Assembly: GCF_021601625.1 (NCBI RefSeq)
Contig: NZ_BQHR01000006.1
Coordinates: 186,001 to 250,000 of the forward strand
DNA from: Pseudomonas paraglycinae
Lineage (GTDB): Bacteria > Pseudomonadota > Gammaproteobacteria > Pseudomonadales > Pseudomonadaceae
Length of the DNA: 64,000 nucleotides
Direction of reading: 5' to 3'
A model generated the notes under the pieces. The model searched no databases and was not told the DNA's origin. It was given only the letters and a program-made list of their open reading frames with translations. The first letter of the stretch is position 1, and each line of letters begins with the position of its first letter. Below, piece after piece: positions 26,249 to 33,716 of the stretch. Both the position numbers and the translations under genes were made by a program.

Positions 26249-27064
26249 ATGAGCGACTTCAACACCCTCGAATTGCACAGCGATCCACGGGGTTTCGCAA
26301 CCCTGTGGCTGAGCCGCGAAGAAAAGAACAACGCGTTCAACGCCGAGATGATCCGCGAACTGATCCTGGCGCTGGACAAGGTCGCCAGCGATGCCAGCCT
26401 GCGCTTTTTACTGGTACGCGGACGCGGCAAACACTTCAGCGCTGGCGCGGATCTGGCCTGGATGCAGCAATCGGCCGAACTCGATTACCACACCAACCTC
26501 GACGACGCCCGGGAACTGGCGGAGCTGATGTACAACCTCGCCAAACTGAAAATCCCGACCGTGGCCGTGGTGCAAGGCGCGGCGTTCGGCGGCGCGCTGG
26601 GTCTGATCAGTTGCTGCGACATGGCGATTGGCGCCGATGACGCGCAGTTCTGTCTGTCGGAAGTGCGCATTGGCTTGGCGCCGGCGGTGATCAGCCCGTT
26701 CGTGGTGCAGGCCATCGGCGAACGCGCGGCGCGGCGTTATGCGCTGACGGCTGAGCGATTCGGCGGGCAGCGGGCGCGGGAAATCGGTTTGTTATCGGAA
26801 AGCTATCCGGCAACCGAACTTGAACAGAAAGTCGAGCAATGGATCGACAACCTCCTGCTCAACAGCCCCGCCGCCATGCGCGCCAGCAAGGATCTGCTGC
26901 GTGAGGTCGGCAACGGCGCGCTGACCCCGGCCCTGCGCCGTTACACCGAGAACGCCATCGCCCGCATCCGTGTCAGCCCGGAAGGCCAGGAAGGTCTGCG
27001 GGCGTTTTTGCAGAAACGTCCACCGAGCTGGCAAGCCGCAACCACCACCAAGGAGCCGCGTTGA
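26249..27064 (+). CDS. liuC: 3-Methylglutaconyl-CoA hydratase
   Basis: Crotonase-fold hydratase (271 residues) converting 3-methylglutaconyl-CoA to HMG-CoA. Family features are GRGKHFSAGADLAWM and QGAAFGGALGLISCCDMAIGADDAQFCLSEVRIGLAPAVI. Its stop overlaps the liuD start (TGATG), showing translational coupling. Specificity follows from operon context. Confidence 0.94.
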   Translation: MSDFNTLELHSDPRGFATLWLSREEKNNAFNAEMIRELILALDKVASDASLRFLLVRGRGKHFSAGADLAWMQQSAELDYHTNLDDARELAELMYNLAKLKIPTVAVVQGAAFGGALGLISCCDMAIGADDAQFCLSEVRIGLAPAVISPFVVQAIGERAARRYALTAERFGGQRAREIGLLSESYPATELEQKVEQWIDNLLLNSPAAMRASKDLLREVGNGALTPALRRYTENAIARIRVSPEGQEGLRAFLQKRPPSWQAATTTKEPR

Positions 27065-29013
27065 TGAGCGCACCTGTTCTCACCACCCTGCTGGTGGCCA
27101 ACCGTGGCGAAATCGCTTGCCGGGTCATGCGTACCGCCAAGGCGCTGGGCCTGACCACCGTCGCCGTGCACAGCGCCACCGACCGTGAAGCGCGGCACAG
27201 CCGTGAAGCGGATATCCGCGTCGATCTGGGCGGCAGCAAAGCGGCCGACAGCTATCTGCAAATCGATAAATTGATCGCAGCGGCCAAGGCCAGCGGCGCT
27301 CAGGCGATTCATCCGGGTTATGGCTTTCTGTCGGAGAACGCTGGTTTTGCTCGCGCCATTGAAGCCGCCGGCCTGATTTTCCTTGGCCCGCCCGCCTCGG
27401 CCATCGACGCGATGGGCAGCAAATCCGCCGCCAAGGCCCTGATGGAAACTGCTGGCGTGCCGCTGGTTCCGGGATATCACGGCGAAGCTCAGGATCTGGG
27501 CACCTTCCGCGATGCTTGCGAGCGCATTGGTTATCCAGTGCTGCTCAAGGCCACCGCTGGCGGTGGCGGTAAAGGTATGAAAGTTGTCGAGGACGTCAGC
27601 CAGTTGGCTGAAGCGCTGGCCTCGGCCCAGCGTGAAGCGCAGTCATCGTTCGGCGATTCGCGGATGCTGGTGGAAAAATACCTGCTCAAGCCGCGCCACG
27701 TGGAAATCCAGGTATTCGCCGATCAGCATGGCAATTGCCTGTACCTGAACGAGCGCGACTGCTCGATCCAGCGCCGGCACCAGAAAGTTGTTGAGGAGGC
27801 GCCGGCACCGGGGCTGAGTCCGGAGCTGCGTCGTGCGATGGGCGAAGCGGCCGTGCGTTCGGCGCAGGCCATCGGTTACGTCGGCGCTGGCACAGTGGAG
27901 TTTTTGCTGGACGCTCGCGGCGAGTTCTTCTTTATGGAGATGAACACGCGGTTGCAGGTCGAGCACCCGGTGACCGAAGCCATCACCGGGCTCGATCTGG
28001 TGGCCTGGCAGATTCGTGTCGCCCGTGGCGAAGCGCTGCCGATCACTCAGGATCAGGTGCCGTTGAACGGGCATGCAATTGAGGTTCGGCTGTACGCGGA
28101 AGATCCTTCGAATGATTTCCTGCCGGCGACCGGGCGTCTGGATCTGTATCGCGAATCCGCCGCAGGGCCGGGGCGCCGTGTGGACAGCGGCGTTGAGGAA
28201 GGCGATGAGATTTCGCCGTTCTATGACCCGATGCTCGGCAAGCTGATTGCCTGGGGCGAGGACCGTGAACAGGCGCGTTTGCGGCTGCTGAGCATGCTCG
28301 ATGAGTTCGCGATTGGCGGGCTGAAGACCAACATCAACTTCCTGCGGCGGATCATTGGTCATCCGGCGTTTGCGGCGGCGGAGCTGGATACTGGGTTCAT
28401 TCCGCGCTATCAGGAGCAACTGCTTCCAGCGCCTGCGGCGCTGAGCGATGAGTTCTGGAGTGTGGCGGCGCAGGCTTTTGCGCAGAGTCTGCCGGGGATG
28501 GCTCGGGCAGATGATCCGGCCTCTCCTTGGGCGCTTCACAGCGGTTTGCGCGCCGGGTTGCCACGTGAAATTACTCTGCATCTGAGCTGCGAGGGGCAGG
28601 ATCGGGCGTTGACGCTCGGTGCTGGCGGCAGTGCAAAACTGATCGGCGAGCAACTGATACTCGAGCACGACGGGCTGCGTCGACAGCTGCGGGCGATTCG
28701 TCGTGAAGAGGTGCTATTTCTGCAATGGGACGGCGAGTTGCGACGCGTTGAAACGTATGACCCGATCAGCGCTGTCGAAGCCAGTCACAGCCATCAGGGT
28801 GGTCTGACGGCGCCGATGAACGGCAGCATCGTCCGAGTGTTGGTGGAGGCCGGGCAAGCGGTTGAAGCCGGTGCGCAACTGGTGGTGCTAGAAGCGATGA
28901 AGATGGAGCACAGCATCCGCGCGCCCCACGCCGGGGTGATCAAGGCGCTGTATTGCCAGGAAGGCGAAATGGTCAGCGAAGGCAGCGCACTGGTCGAACT
29001 GGAAGAAGCTTGA
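27064..29013 (+). CDS. liuD: 3-Methylcrotonyl-CoA carboxylase alpha (biotin) subunit
   Basis: Biotin carboxylase plus biotin carrier, 649 residues from the ATG at 27064; a TTG one codon earlier is disfavoured. Domains run in order: biotin carboxylase N-domain (TLLVANRGEIACRVMRTAKA), ATP-grasp (KATAGGGGKGMKVV and FMEMNTRLQVEHPVTE), C-domain, a linker, and the C-terminal biotinyl domain with the modified Lys in VLEAMKMEHSI. It is the last gene of the operon; an inverted repeat follows. Confidence 0.96.
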   Translation: MSAPVLTTLLVANRGEIACRVMRTAKALGLTTVAVHSATDREARHSREADIRVDLGGSKAADSYLQIDKLIAAAKASGAQAIHPGYGFLSENAGFARAIEAAGLIFLGPPASAIDAMGSKSAAKALMETAGVPLVPGYHGEAQDLGTFRDACERIGYPVLLKATAGGGGKGMKVVEDVSQLAEALASAQREAQSSFGDSRMLVEKYLLKPRHVEIQVFADQHGNCLYLNERDCSIQRRHQKVVEEAPAPGLSPELRRAMGEAAVRSAQAIGYVGAGTVEFLLDARGEFFFMEMNTRLQVEHPVTEAITGLDLVAWQIRVARGEALPITQDQVPLNGHAIEVRLYAEDPSNDFLPATGRLDLYRESAAGPGRRVDSGVEEGDEISPFYDPMLGKLIAWGEDREQARLRLLSMLDEFAIGGLKTNINFLRRIIGHPAFAAAELDTGFIPRYQEQLLPAPAALSDEFWSVAAQAFAQSLPGMARADDPASPWALHSGLRAGLPREITLHLSCEGQDRALTLGAGGSAKLIGEQLILEHDGLRRQLRAIRREEVLFLQWDGELRRVETYDPISAVEASHSHQGGLTAPMNGSIVRVLVEAGQAVEAGAQLVVLEAMKMEHSIRAPHAGVIKALYCQEGEMVSEGSALVELEEA

Positions 29014-29019
29014 AAGATG

Positions 29020-29049
29020 GATCGATCCTACGCCTGGCGAGGATCGATC
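29020..29049. terminator. Inverted repeat between convergent liuD and the repressor gene
   Basis: Ten-base arms GATCGATCCT and AGGATCGATC with a ten-base loop, between two convergent stops. There is no U tract, so its terminator role is only probable. Confidence 0.5.
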
Positions 29050-29052
29050 TGA

Positions 29053-29709
29053 CTAGTATTTGGCCGTTGCCTGAACCACGACGCCGATAATTCGGCACTC
29101 GTCGGTCAACAAGGCTTTCGGCCAGGTCGGATTGAGCGGCACCAGGTAACGCTGGCCGCCCTCTTCGATCAGTTTGCGGAAAATCGCCTCGTCGCTGTCA
29201 GGCCACTGGGCGATCACCAGTTTTCCGGGCTCGGCTTCCAGCGCCGGGTCCACCAGAATCATCATCCCTTCGCCGATGCTCTGCCCCGTGGGCGCAGTCA
29301 TCGCATTCCCCATCACGGTAAGCCAGAACGCCGGGCCACGGGCGTGGTAATCCGTCAGTTCGAAACGCCGCTTGTCCTTGGCACTCGAATACGCTGGCTG
29401 GCTCTCACGGGCCTCGACCGGCGCATTCCACTCGCTGACCGGGTAGCGAAAGTAAGGGTTGTACTTCTGCGCCAGAGGCATTTCGTCATCCGCATCGATC
29501 TGCGGTTCGCGAATCACCACCGCGACCTCGAGATACTCCATGCCCAGCGCTTTCAGCACGCGGTTCATCTGCGTGATGCCGGGCTCGCGGCGCTTGTTCA
29601 GCCAATGGCCGATACCGCCCTGAGACATGCCGACGCGCTCGCCGAGCTCGACTTGAGTGACGTTGAGTTCACTCATTTTGGCCTTGACCAACTCAATCCA
29701 TTTATCCAT
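29053..29709 (-). CDS. Lambda-CI-like repressor (XRE + S24 fold) with substituted protease residues
   Basis: Phage-type regulator of 218 residues, start chosen at MDKWIELVKA (29709). Residues 12-60 are an XRE helix-turn-helix (NVTQVELGERVGMSQGGIGHWLN). Residues about 128-215 match the CI/LexA S24 domain closely (FWLTVMGNAMTAPTG, ILVDPALEAEPGKLVIAQ, PLNPTWP). The nucleophile Ser of GNSM is Ala136, and the general-base Lys of TFKKL is Arg178. No Ala-Gly cleavage dipeptide is seen in the linker. RecA-stimulated self-cleavage should therefore be lost while dimerisation is kept. It is divergent from a DUF3077-like gene across a region with inverted repeats. No other phage genes are adjacent. Confidence 0.9.
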   Translation of the reverse strand: MDKWIELVKAKMSELNVTQVELGERVGMSQGGIGHWLNKRREPGITQMNRVLKALGMEYLEVAVVIREPQIDADDEMPLAQKYNPYFRYPVSEWNAPVEARESQPAYSSAKDKRRFELTDYHARGPAFWLTVMGNAMTAPTGQSIGEGMMILVDPALEAEPGKLVIAQWPDSDEAIFRKLIEEGGQRYLVPLNPTWPKALLTDECRIIGVVVQATAKY

Positions 29710-29755
29710 GTGCGGCACCATACGTGGACGCCTGCGGCCGGCAAAACACATATTG

Positions 29756-29794
29756 TAGTATTTAAATTCTGGTCACAAATACTGATAGTACTAT
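29756..29794. promoter_or_regulatory. Candidate operators of the CI-like repressor
   Basis: AGTATTT (29757-29763) and AAATACT (29777-29783) form an inverted pair, followed by the palindrome ATAGTACTAT (29785-29794). All lie in the AT-rich divergent space between the repressor and the small DUF3077-like gene, overlapping a likely -10 (TACTAT). This layout fits repressor control of both genes. Confidence 0.55.
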
Positions 29795-29838
29795 GCTTGA
29801 GTCACGGATTTGAATCGACCAAGGAGTGACCTTTCACC

Positions 29839-30177
29839 ATGAATATCACCAGCAAAGACTTGCCCGACCTGCAAATGGACACCACCTTCACGTCCCCGCA
29901 AGGGTGCGCCGCTGCGCAACGGGCGTTGGACTATTACTTGAAACCAGCTGTGTCAGAACCGGAAGTGGATGAGCGCTTTTTCGGCGTAAACAGCAATCTG
30001 AGCGGCGAAGAATCCCTGGTCCACGCCTCCGATCTGCTGCGATGTGCAGCAGCGACGGCGTTCAAGGCGGCGGACGGCCTGCAGGGCGTCAATCGGGATC
30101 TGGCGTTTTCGGTCGTGCACATGGTGGACATGGCGCGGGCGATGGTTGATCACTCGCTCGATGGCGCAGTTCGCTGA
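29839..30177 (+). CDS. DUF3077/DUF6124-like small protein
   Basis: A 112-residue protein of unknown function. It shares AAQRALDYYLKP with the two DUF6124-like genes at 20688 and 21142. Its C-terminal half, GEESLVHASDLLRCAAATAFKAADGL..RDLAFSVVHMVDMARAMVD, resembles what I remember as DUF3077. It therefore bridges the two families. The start has AAGGAG upstream. It is divergent from the CI-like repressor, its likely regulator, and is followed by the Fur-controlled prrF sRNA. Confidence 0.8.
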   Translation: MNITSKDLPDLQMDTTFTSPQGCAAAQRALDYYLKPAVSEPEVDERFFGVNSNLSGEESLVHASDLLRCAAATAFKAADGLQGVNRDLAFSVVHMVDMARAMVDHSLDGAVR

Positions 30178-30232
30178 ACACGGGAGTTCGGACGGACGGG
30201 AAAGAATTTTCCAATCGCGCAGATAAAAACAT

Positions 30233-30262
30233 TTGACTTGCAAATGATAATGATTATTATTG
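30233..30262 (+). promoter_or_regulatory. Fur-controlled sigma70 promoter of prrF
   Basis: A -35 TTGACT (30233-30238) and -10 TATTAT (30255-30260) are 16 bases apart. A Fur box, AATGATAATGATTATTATT (30243-30261), covers the spacer and -10, so iron-loaded Fur would block transcription. Confidence 0.88.
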
Positions 30263-30267
30263 CAAGC

Positions 30268-30380
30268 AACTGGTCGCGAGATCAGTCGATGGACCAGAGA
30301 CCTTAGGTCGGTCTTCTGGACTATCTCCTCATCAGGCTAATCACGGTTTTTGACCCGGCTTTTTGCCGGGTCTTTTTTTT
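30268..30380 (+). ncRNA. prrF: PrrF iron-responsive small RNA
   Basis: About 113-base RNA. It starts AACTGGTCGCGAGATCAG, contains the conserved unpaired target-binding core CTCCTCATCAGGCTAATCAC (about 30326-30345), and ends in a GACCCGGC/GCCGGGTC terminator followed by eight T. Under iron starvation PrrF pairs with mRNAs of iron-rich proteins (for example sodB, acnA, sdh) and lowers their expression with Hfq. Length, 5' hairpin, core and Fur box all agree. Whether it is the prrF1 or prrF2 copy cannot be told here. The 270 bases after it up to 30656 contain nothing I can assign. Confidence 0.95.
30352..30380 (+). terminator. prrF terminator
   Basis: Eight-base stem GACCCGGC/GCCGGGTC (30352-30372) with a T5 loop and a T8 tail. 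Confidence 0.93.
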
Positions 30381-30656
30381 GCCAGTTTTCTGGCTTGTGG
30401 CTTCAGGCTAATGAAGTCTTTGGATGCCGCAAATTCGATGGCGCGGATAGTATCAAAAGAATATTGCTTGGCAAGCGGACCCCGGCCACATTGGGGCAAA
30501 GTAACGCCAATTAGCACTTGAGAATCAATCGCACAGCCACTAAGCTGCATCCGCGTCATGGAAGACGCCCCCCGCCGCAACCCGCAATTTCCCTCGGTTT
30601 CACCCCTGTCTTGCGTGTAAAGTAGCCGCCATAAAAATCATATTCAGGAACCGATT

Positions 30657-31808
30657 ATGACCGTGGCCAAATCTTCGTTCGACATCAGCGCCAACTTCGA
30701 CAGCGGCAACATCCAAGTCATCGACATCAGCAATCCGCTCAACCCGGTTCTGGCAATTCGGCCAGATACCCGCAGCGCTCATTTCCAGTGGTTCCACTTC
30801 AAGGCCAGCGGCCTGCACGTCCATCAGGAACATTGGTTCCGCCTGGTCAACGCCAGCCAGTCTTCCTACAACAAAGCCTGGACCGGCTATCAGGCGGTCG
30901 CTTCCTACGACCACGTCAACTGGTTCCGTATCCCGACTCAATTCGAAGGCGACAGCCTGCGCTTCTGCCTTGAAGCCGAGCAGACCCACGCCTGGTTCGC
31001 CTATTTCGAACCTTACAGCCGTGGCCGTCATGACTGGCTGATCGAGCAAGCACTGACCAAGGCCGGCACCGAACTGCTGGCCACCGGCAAAAGCGTCGAA
31101 GGCCGCGACATCCAGTTGCTGCGCAAAGGCACTGGCGCCGAAGGTCGCCGCAAGATCTGGATCATCGCCCAGCAGCATCCCGGCGAGCACATGGCCGAGT
31201 GGTTCATGGAAGGCGTGATCGAACGCCTGGAGCATCATGACGATCCGGTACTGAACAAACTGCTGGCCAGCGCCGATTTGTACCTGGTGCCGAACATGAA
31301 CCCGGACGGCGCCTTCCACGGTCACCTGCGCACCAATGCCATGGGCCAGGACCTGAACCGCGCCTGGCAGAACGCCAGTCAGGAAGTCAGCCCCGAAGTA
31401 CTTTTCGTACAACAGCAGATGGAAAAGTACGGCGTCGATCTGTTCCTCGACGTACACGGCGACGAAGAAATCCCCCACGTGTTCACTGCCGGTTGCGAAG
31501 GCAACCCGGGTTACACCCCGCGCCTGGAGAAGCTCGAAGAGCACTTCCGCAGCCACCTGAAGCACACCACCAAAGATTTCCAGACCAAGTACGGCTACAC
31601 CCGCGACGAGCCGGGCCAGGCCAACATGACTCTGGCCTGCAACAGCGTCGGCCAGAAGTTCGACTGCCTGTCGCTGACCCTGGAAATGCCATTCAAGGAT
31701 CACGATGACGCGCCGAACCCGCTCACCGGCTGGTCGGGCAAACGCTCGAAGCAACTGGGCAAAGACGTGCTGACCACCATCGCAGACATGGTCGACACCC
31801 TGCGCTAA
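30657..31808 (+). CDS. M14-family zinc carboxypeptidase, cytosolic CCP-like
   Basis: Metallocarboxypeptidase of 383 residues without signal peptide. An N-terminal beta-sandwich (about 1-120) is followed by the M14 catalytic domain. Zinc ligands are the HxxE of QQHPGEHMAEW and the His of FLDVHGDEE. The catalytic Glu is in LSLTLEMPF, and the substrate-binding NPDG and RxNxxGxDLNR (HLRTNAMGQDLNR) motifs are present. The N-domain plus these motifs match bacterial homologues of cytosolic carboxypeptidases, whose eukaryotic relatives trim glutamates from tubulin. The bacterial substrate is unknown. Confidence 0.9.
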   Translation: MTVAKSSFDISANFDSGNIQVIDISNPLNPVLAIRPDTRSAHFQWFHFKASGLHVHQEHWFRLVNASQSSYNKAWTGYQAVASYDHVNWFRIPTQFEGDSLRFCLEAEQTHAWFAYFEPYSRGRHDWLIEQALTKAGTELLATGKSVEGRDIQLLRKGTGAEGRRKIWIIAQQHPGEHMAEWFMEGVIERLEHHDDPVLNKLLASADLYLVPNMNPDGAFHGHLRTNAMGQDLNRAWQNASQEVSPEVLFVQQQMEKYGVDLFLDVHGDEEIPHVFTAGCEGNPGYTPRLEKLEEHFRSHLKHTTKDFQTKYGYTRDEPGQANMTLACNSVGQKFDCLSLTLEMPFKDHDDAPNPLTGWSGKRSKQLGKDVLTTIADMVDTLR

Positions 31809-31831
31809 TCCCCTCGGATTTTCGCTTCACG

Positions 31832-31863
31832 AAAGATCGCAGCCTGTCTGCGATCTTTTTTTT
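31832..31863 (+). terminator. Terminator after the carboxypeptidase gene
   Basis: Eleven-base stem AAAGATCGCAG/CTGCGATCTTT with loop CCTGT (31832-31858), continuing into a T run to 31863. Confidence 0.92.
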
Positions 31864-31922
31864 GCGCCGACTTTTACCCAATCAGGTTGCAAATCAAAAC
31901 TGGATTACTTACCGTCAATCAA

Positions 31923-31937
31923 GTTTCAACTTGAAAC
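31923..31937. promoter_or_regulatory. Palindrome before the MFS exporter
   Basis: Perfect 15-base palindrome GTTTCAACTTGAAAC, 18 bases upstream of the MFS start codon. It is a candidate operator for an unlinked repressor. No regulator gene adjoins it. Confidence 0.5.
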
Positions 31938-31954
31938 CTGAAAGGATCCGGGAC

Positions 31955-33163
31955 ATGAACACTGCAACACTCGATAAAGGTGTCGTACTGCTTTTCGCCA
32001 TCGCTTGCGGCCTTGCGGTGGGCAACGTGTATTACGCCCAGCCGCTGCTGGATGCGATGGCCGACGCCTTCGGCCTGTCGCCGGGCAGCATCGGTATCGT
32101 CATGACGCTGACCCAGGTCGGTTACGGCCTCGGGCTGTTATTGCTCGTGCCCCTCGGCGACATGCTCAACCGCCGCCGGTTGATCGTCACGCAAACGCTA
32201 TTGTCCGCCGCAGCCTTGCTGATGATCGCTCTGGCCTCGAACAGCGCCTGGCTACTGATCGGCGTCACCCTGACTGGCCTGCTGGCCGTGGTCACCCAGG
32301 TGCTGGTCGCCTACGCCGCTACCCTGGCCGTCCCGGCACAACGCGGAAAGGTTGTGGGTGTGATCACCAGCGGTATCGTCGTCGGCATTTTGCTCGCGCG
32401 AACGGTGGCTGGGGGGATGGCTGATCTGGCCGGCTGGCGCTCGATCTATCTGCTGTCGGCGGGGTTGACGCTGGTGATGGCCGCGCTGCTGTTTCGGGTG
32501 TTACCCAAAGATGAAGACGCACGACCGACCACGCGTTACGTGGCACTGATCGCCTCAGTGTTCAGCCTGTTTCGTGAGGAACCGGTGCTGCGCCAACGAG
32601 CAATCCTCGCCCTGCTCACCTTCGCCAGCGCCATGGTGTTGTGGACGCCGATGGTGTTGCCGCTGGCCGCCCCGCCGCTGTCACTTTCCCACAGTGAAAT
32701 CGGATTGTTCGGACTCGCTGGCGCGGCAGGCGCACTGGCCGCGGCCAGAGCCGGACATCTGGCGGATCGAGGATTGGGGCAATGGGTCAGCGGCCTGTCG
32801 CTGCTGCTGATGCTGGGCTCGTGGCTGCCAATCGCACTTACCCAAACTTCGTTATGGGCACTGCTGCTTGGCGTCATCACCCTGGATCTGGGCTTGCAGG
32901 CCGTGCACGTCACCAGCCAGAGCATGATCTACAGCGTCCGCCCAGAGGCACAGAGCCGACTGACTGCCGGCTACATGCTGTTTTACTCGATTGGCAGCGC
33001 CTTGGGCTCAATCGCCTCGACGGCCATGTACGCCTGGGCAGGATGGCCGGGCGTGTGCTGGCTGGGTGCCGCAATCAACACGGTCGCGCTGCTTTATTGG
33101 TGGAGCACCGTGGCCAAACAGAAACGTGGCGAGGCTGCTTGCGCCCTCGCCACGTCGGACTGA
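31955..33163 (+). CDS. MFS transporter, 12-helix exporter
   Basis: Inner-membrane major-facilitator protein of 402 residues from the ATG at 31955, which has AAGGA upstream. The first helix carries CGLAVGNVYYAQPLLDAMA, a sequence typical of the YgaY/AraJ-like drug:proton antiporter group. Motif A (PLGDMLNRRRLIV) and the motif-C-like GITSGIVVGILLART follow. It is a single gene between a terminator and a convergent cytochrome b561. The substrate is unknown. Confidence 0.88.
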   Translation: MNTATLDKGVVLLFAIACGLAVGNVYYAQPLLDAMADAFGLSPGSIGIVMTLTQVGYGLGLLLLVPLGDMLNRRRLIVTQTLLSAAALLMIALASNSAWLLIGVTLTGLLAVVTQVLVAYAATLAVPAQRGKVVGVITSGIVVGILLARTVAGGMADLAGWRSIYLLSAGLTLVMAALLFRVLPKDEDARPTTRYVALIASVFSLFREEPVLRQRAILALLTFASAMVLWTPMVLPLAAPPLSLSHSEIGLFGLAGAAGALAAARAGHLADRGLGQWVSGLSLLLMLGSWLPIALTQTSLWALLLGVITLDLGLQAVHVTSQSMIYSVRPEAQSRLTAGYMLFYSIGSALGSIASTAMYAWAGWPGVCWLGAAINTVALLYWWSTVAKQKRGEAACALATSD

Positions 33164-33170
33164 CACACGA

Positions 33171-33716
33171 TCAACCGCGATTGCGTCCCCGCAGCATGCT
33201 GTCGAGCACCTCGTCGCGGCGCACCCAGCCATGGAACAGCGCCGCCGCCAAATGCAGCAGCACGGTCAGGAACAGCAGATACGCCATATACCCGTGAGCC
33301 TTGCGCAGCAACGCAAATACCTGCGCATCCGCCGGCACGATCGACGGCAATTGCAGCGACGTGCCAAGCATCACCGGATCCCCCGCCGCGCTGATCATCG
33401 CCCAGCCCAGCAGTGGCAACACCAACATCAGCGCATACAACAACAGATGAGAAGCCTTGGCCGCCATCACCTGCCAGCCCGGCAGATCCGCCGGCAGCGG
33501 CGGCTGACGGGTGCCGAGCCGCACCAGAATGCGCACGATCACCAAAGCGAGTATCGCGATGCCCAATGGTTTGTGCAGATTGATCAACCATTCATGCCGC
33601 GCCGACACCGAGGTCACCATGCCGGCGCCGATGAACAACATCGCGATGATCATCAACGCCATCAGCCAGTGCAGCAACCGCGCCAGCGGATTGAAATGAG
33701 TCGGTTGCGTGCTCAT
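33171..33716 (-). CDS. Cytochrome b561
   Basis: Four-helix di-haem membrane cytochrome of 181 residues, carrying electrons from the quinone pool to a periplasmic partner. Haem-ligand histidines appear in LARLLHWLMAL, NLHKPLGIAIL, KASHLLLYALM and LLHLAAALFHGWV. The gene starts inside the stop region of the catalase-like gene (four-base overlap), so the two are translationally coupled and probably work together in peroxide reduction. Confidence 0.9.
   Translation of the reverse strand: MSTQPTHFNPLARLLHWLMALMIIAMLFIGAGMVTSVSARHEWLINLHKPLGIAILALVIVRILVRLGTRQPPLPADLPGWQVMAAKASHLLLYALMLVLPLLGWAMISAAGDPVMLGTSLQLPSIVPADAQVFALLRKAHGYMAYLLFLTVLLHLAAALFHGWVRRDEVLDSMLRGRNRG

Noticed and set aside
29053-30177. 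A prophage remnant around the CI-like repressor
   Set aside because: No integrase, structural, lysis or att-like repeats nearby; flanked by core liu genes and prrF.
30341-30580. 79-codon minus-strand frame reaching into the prrF terminator
   Set aside because: Ends in Lys/Pro repeats made by the terminator sequence, with no recognisable domain; probably chance.
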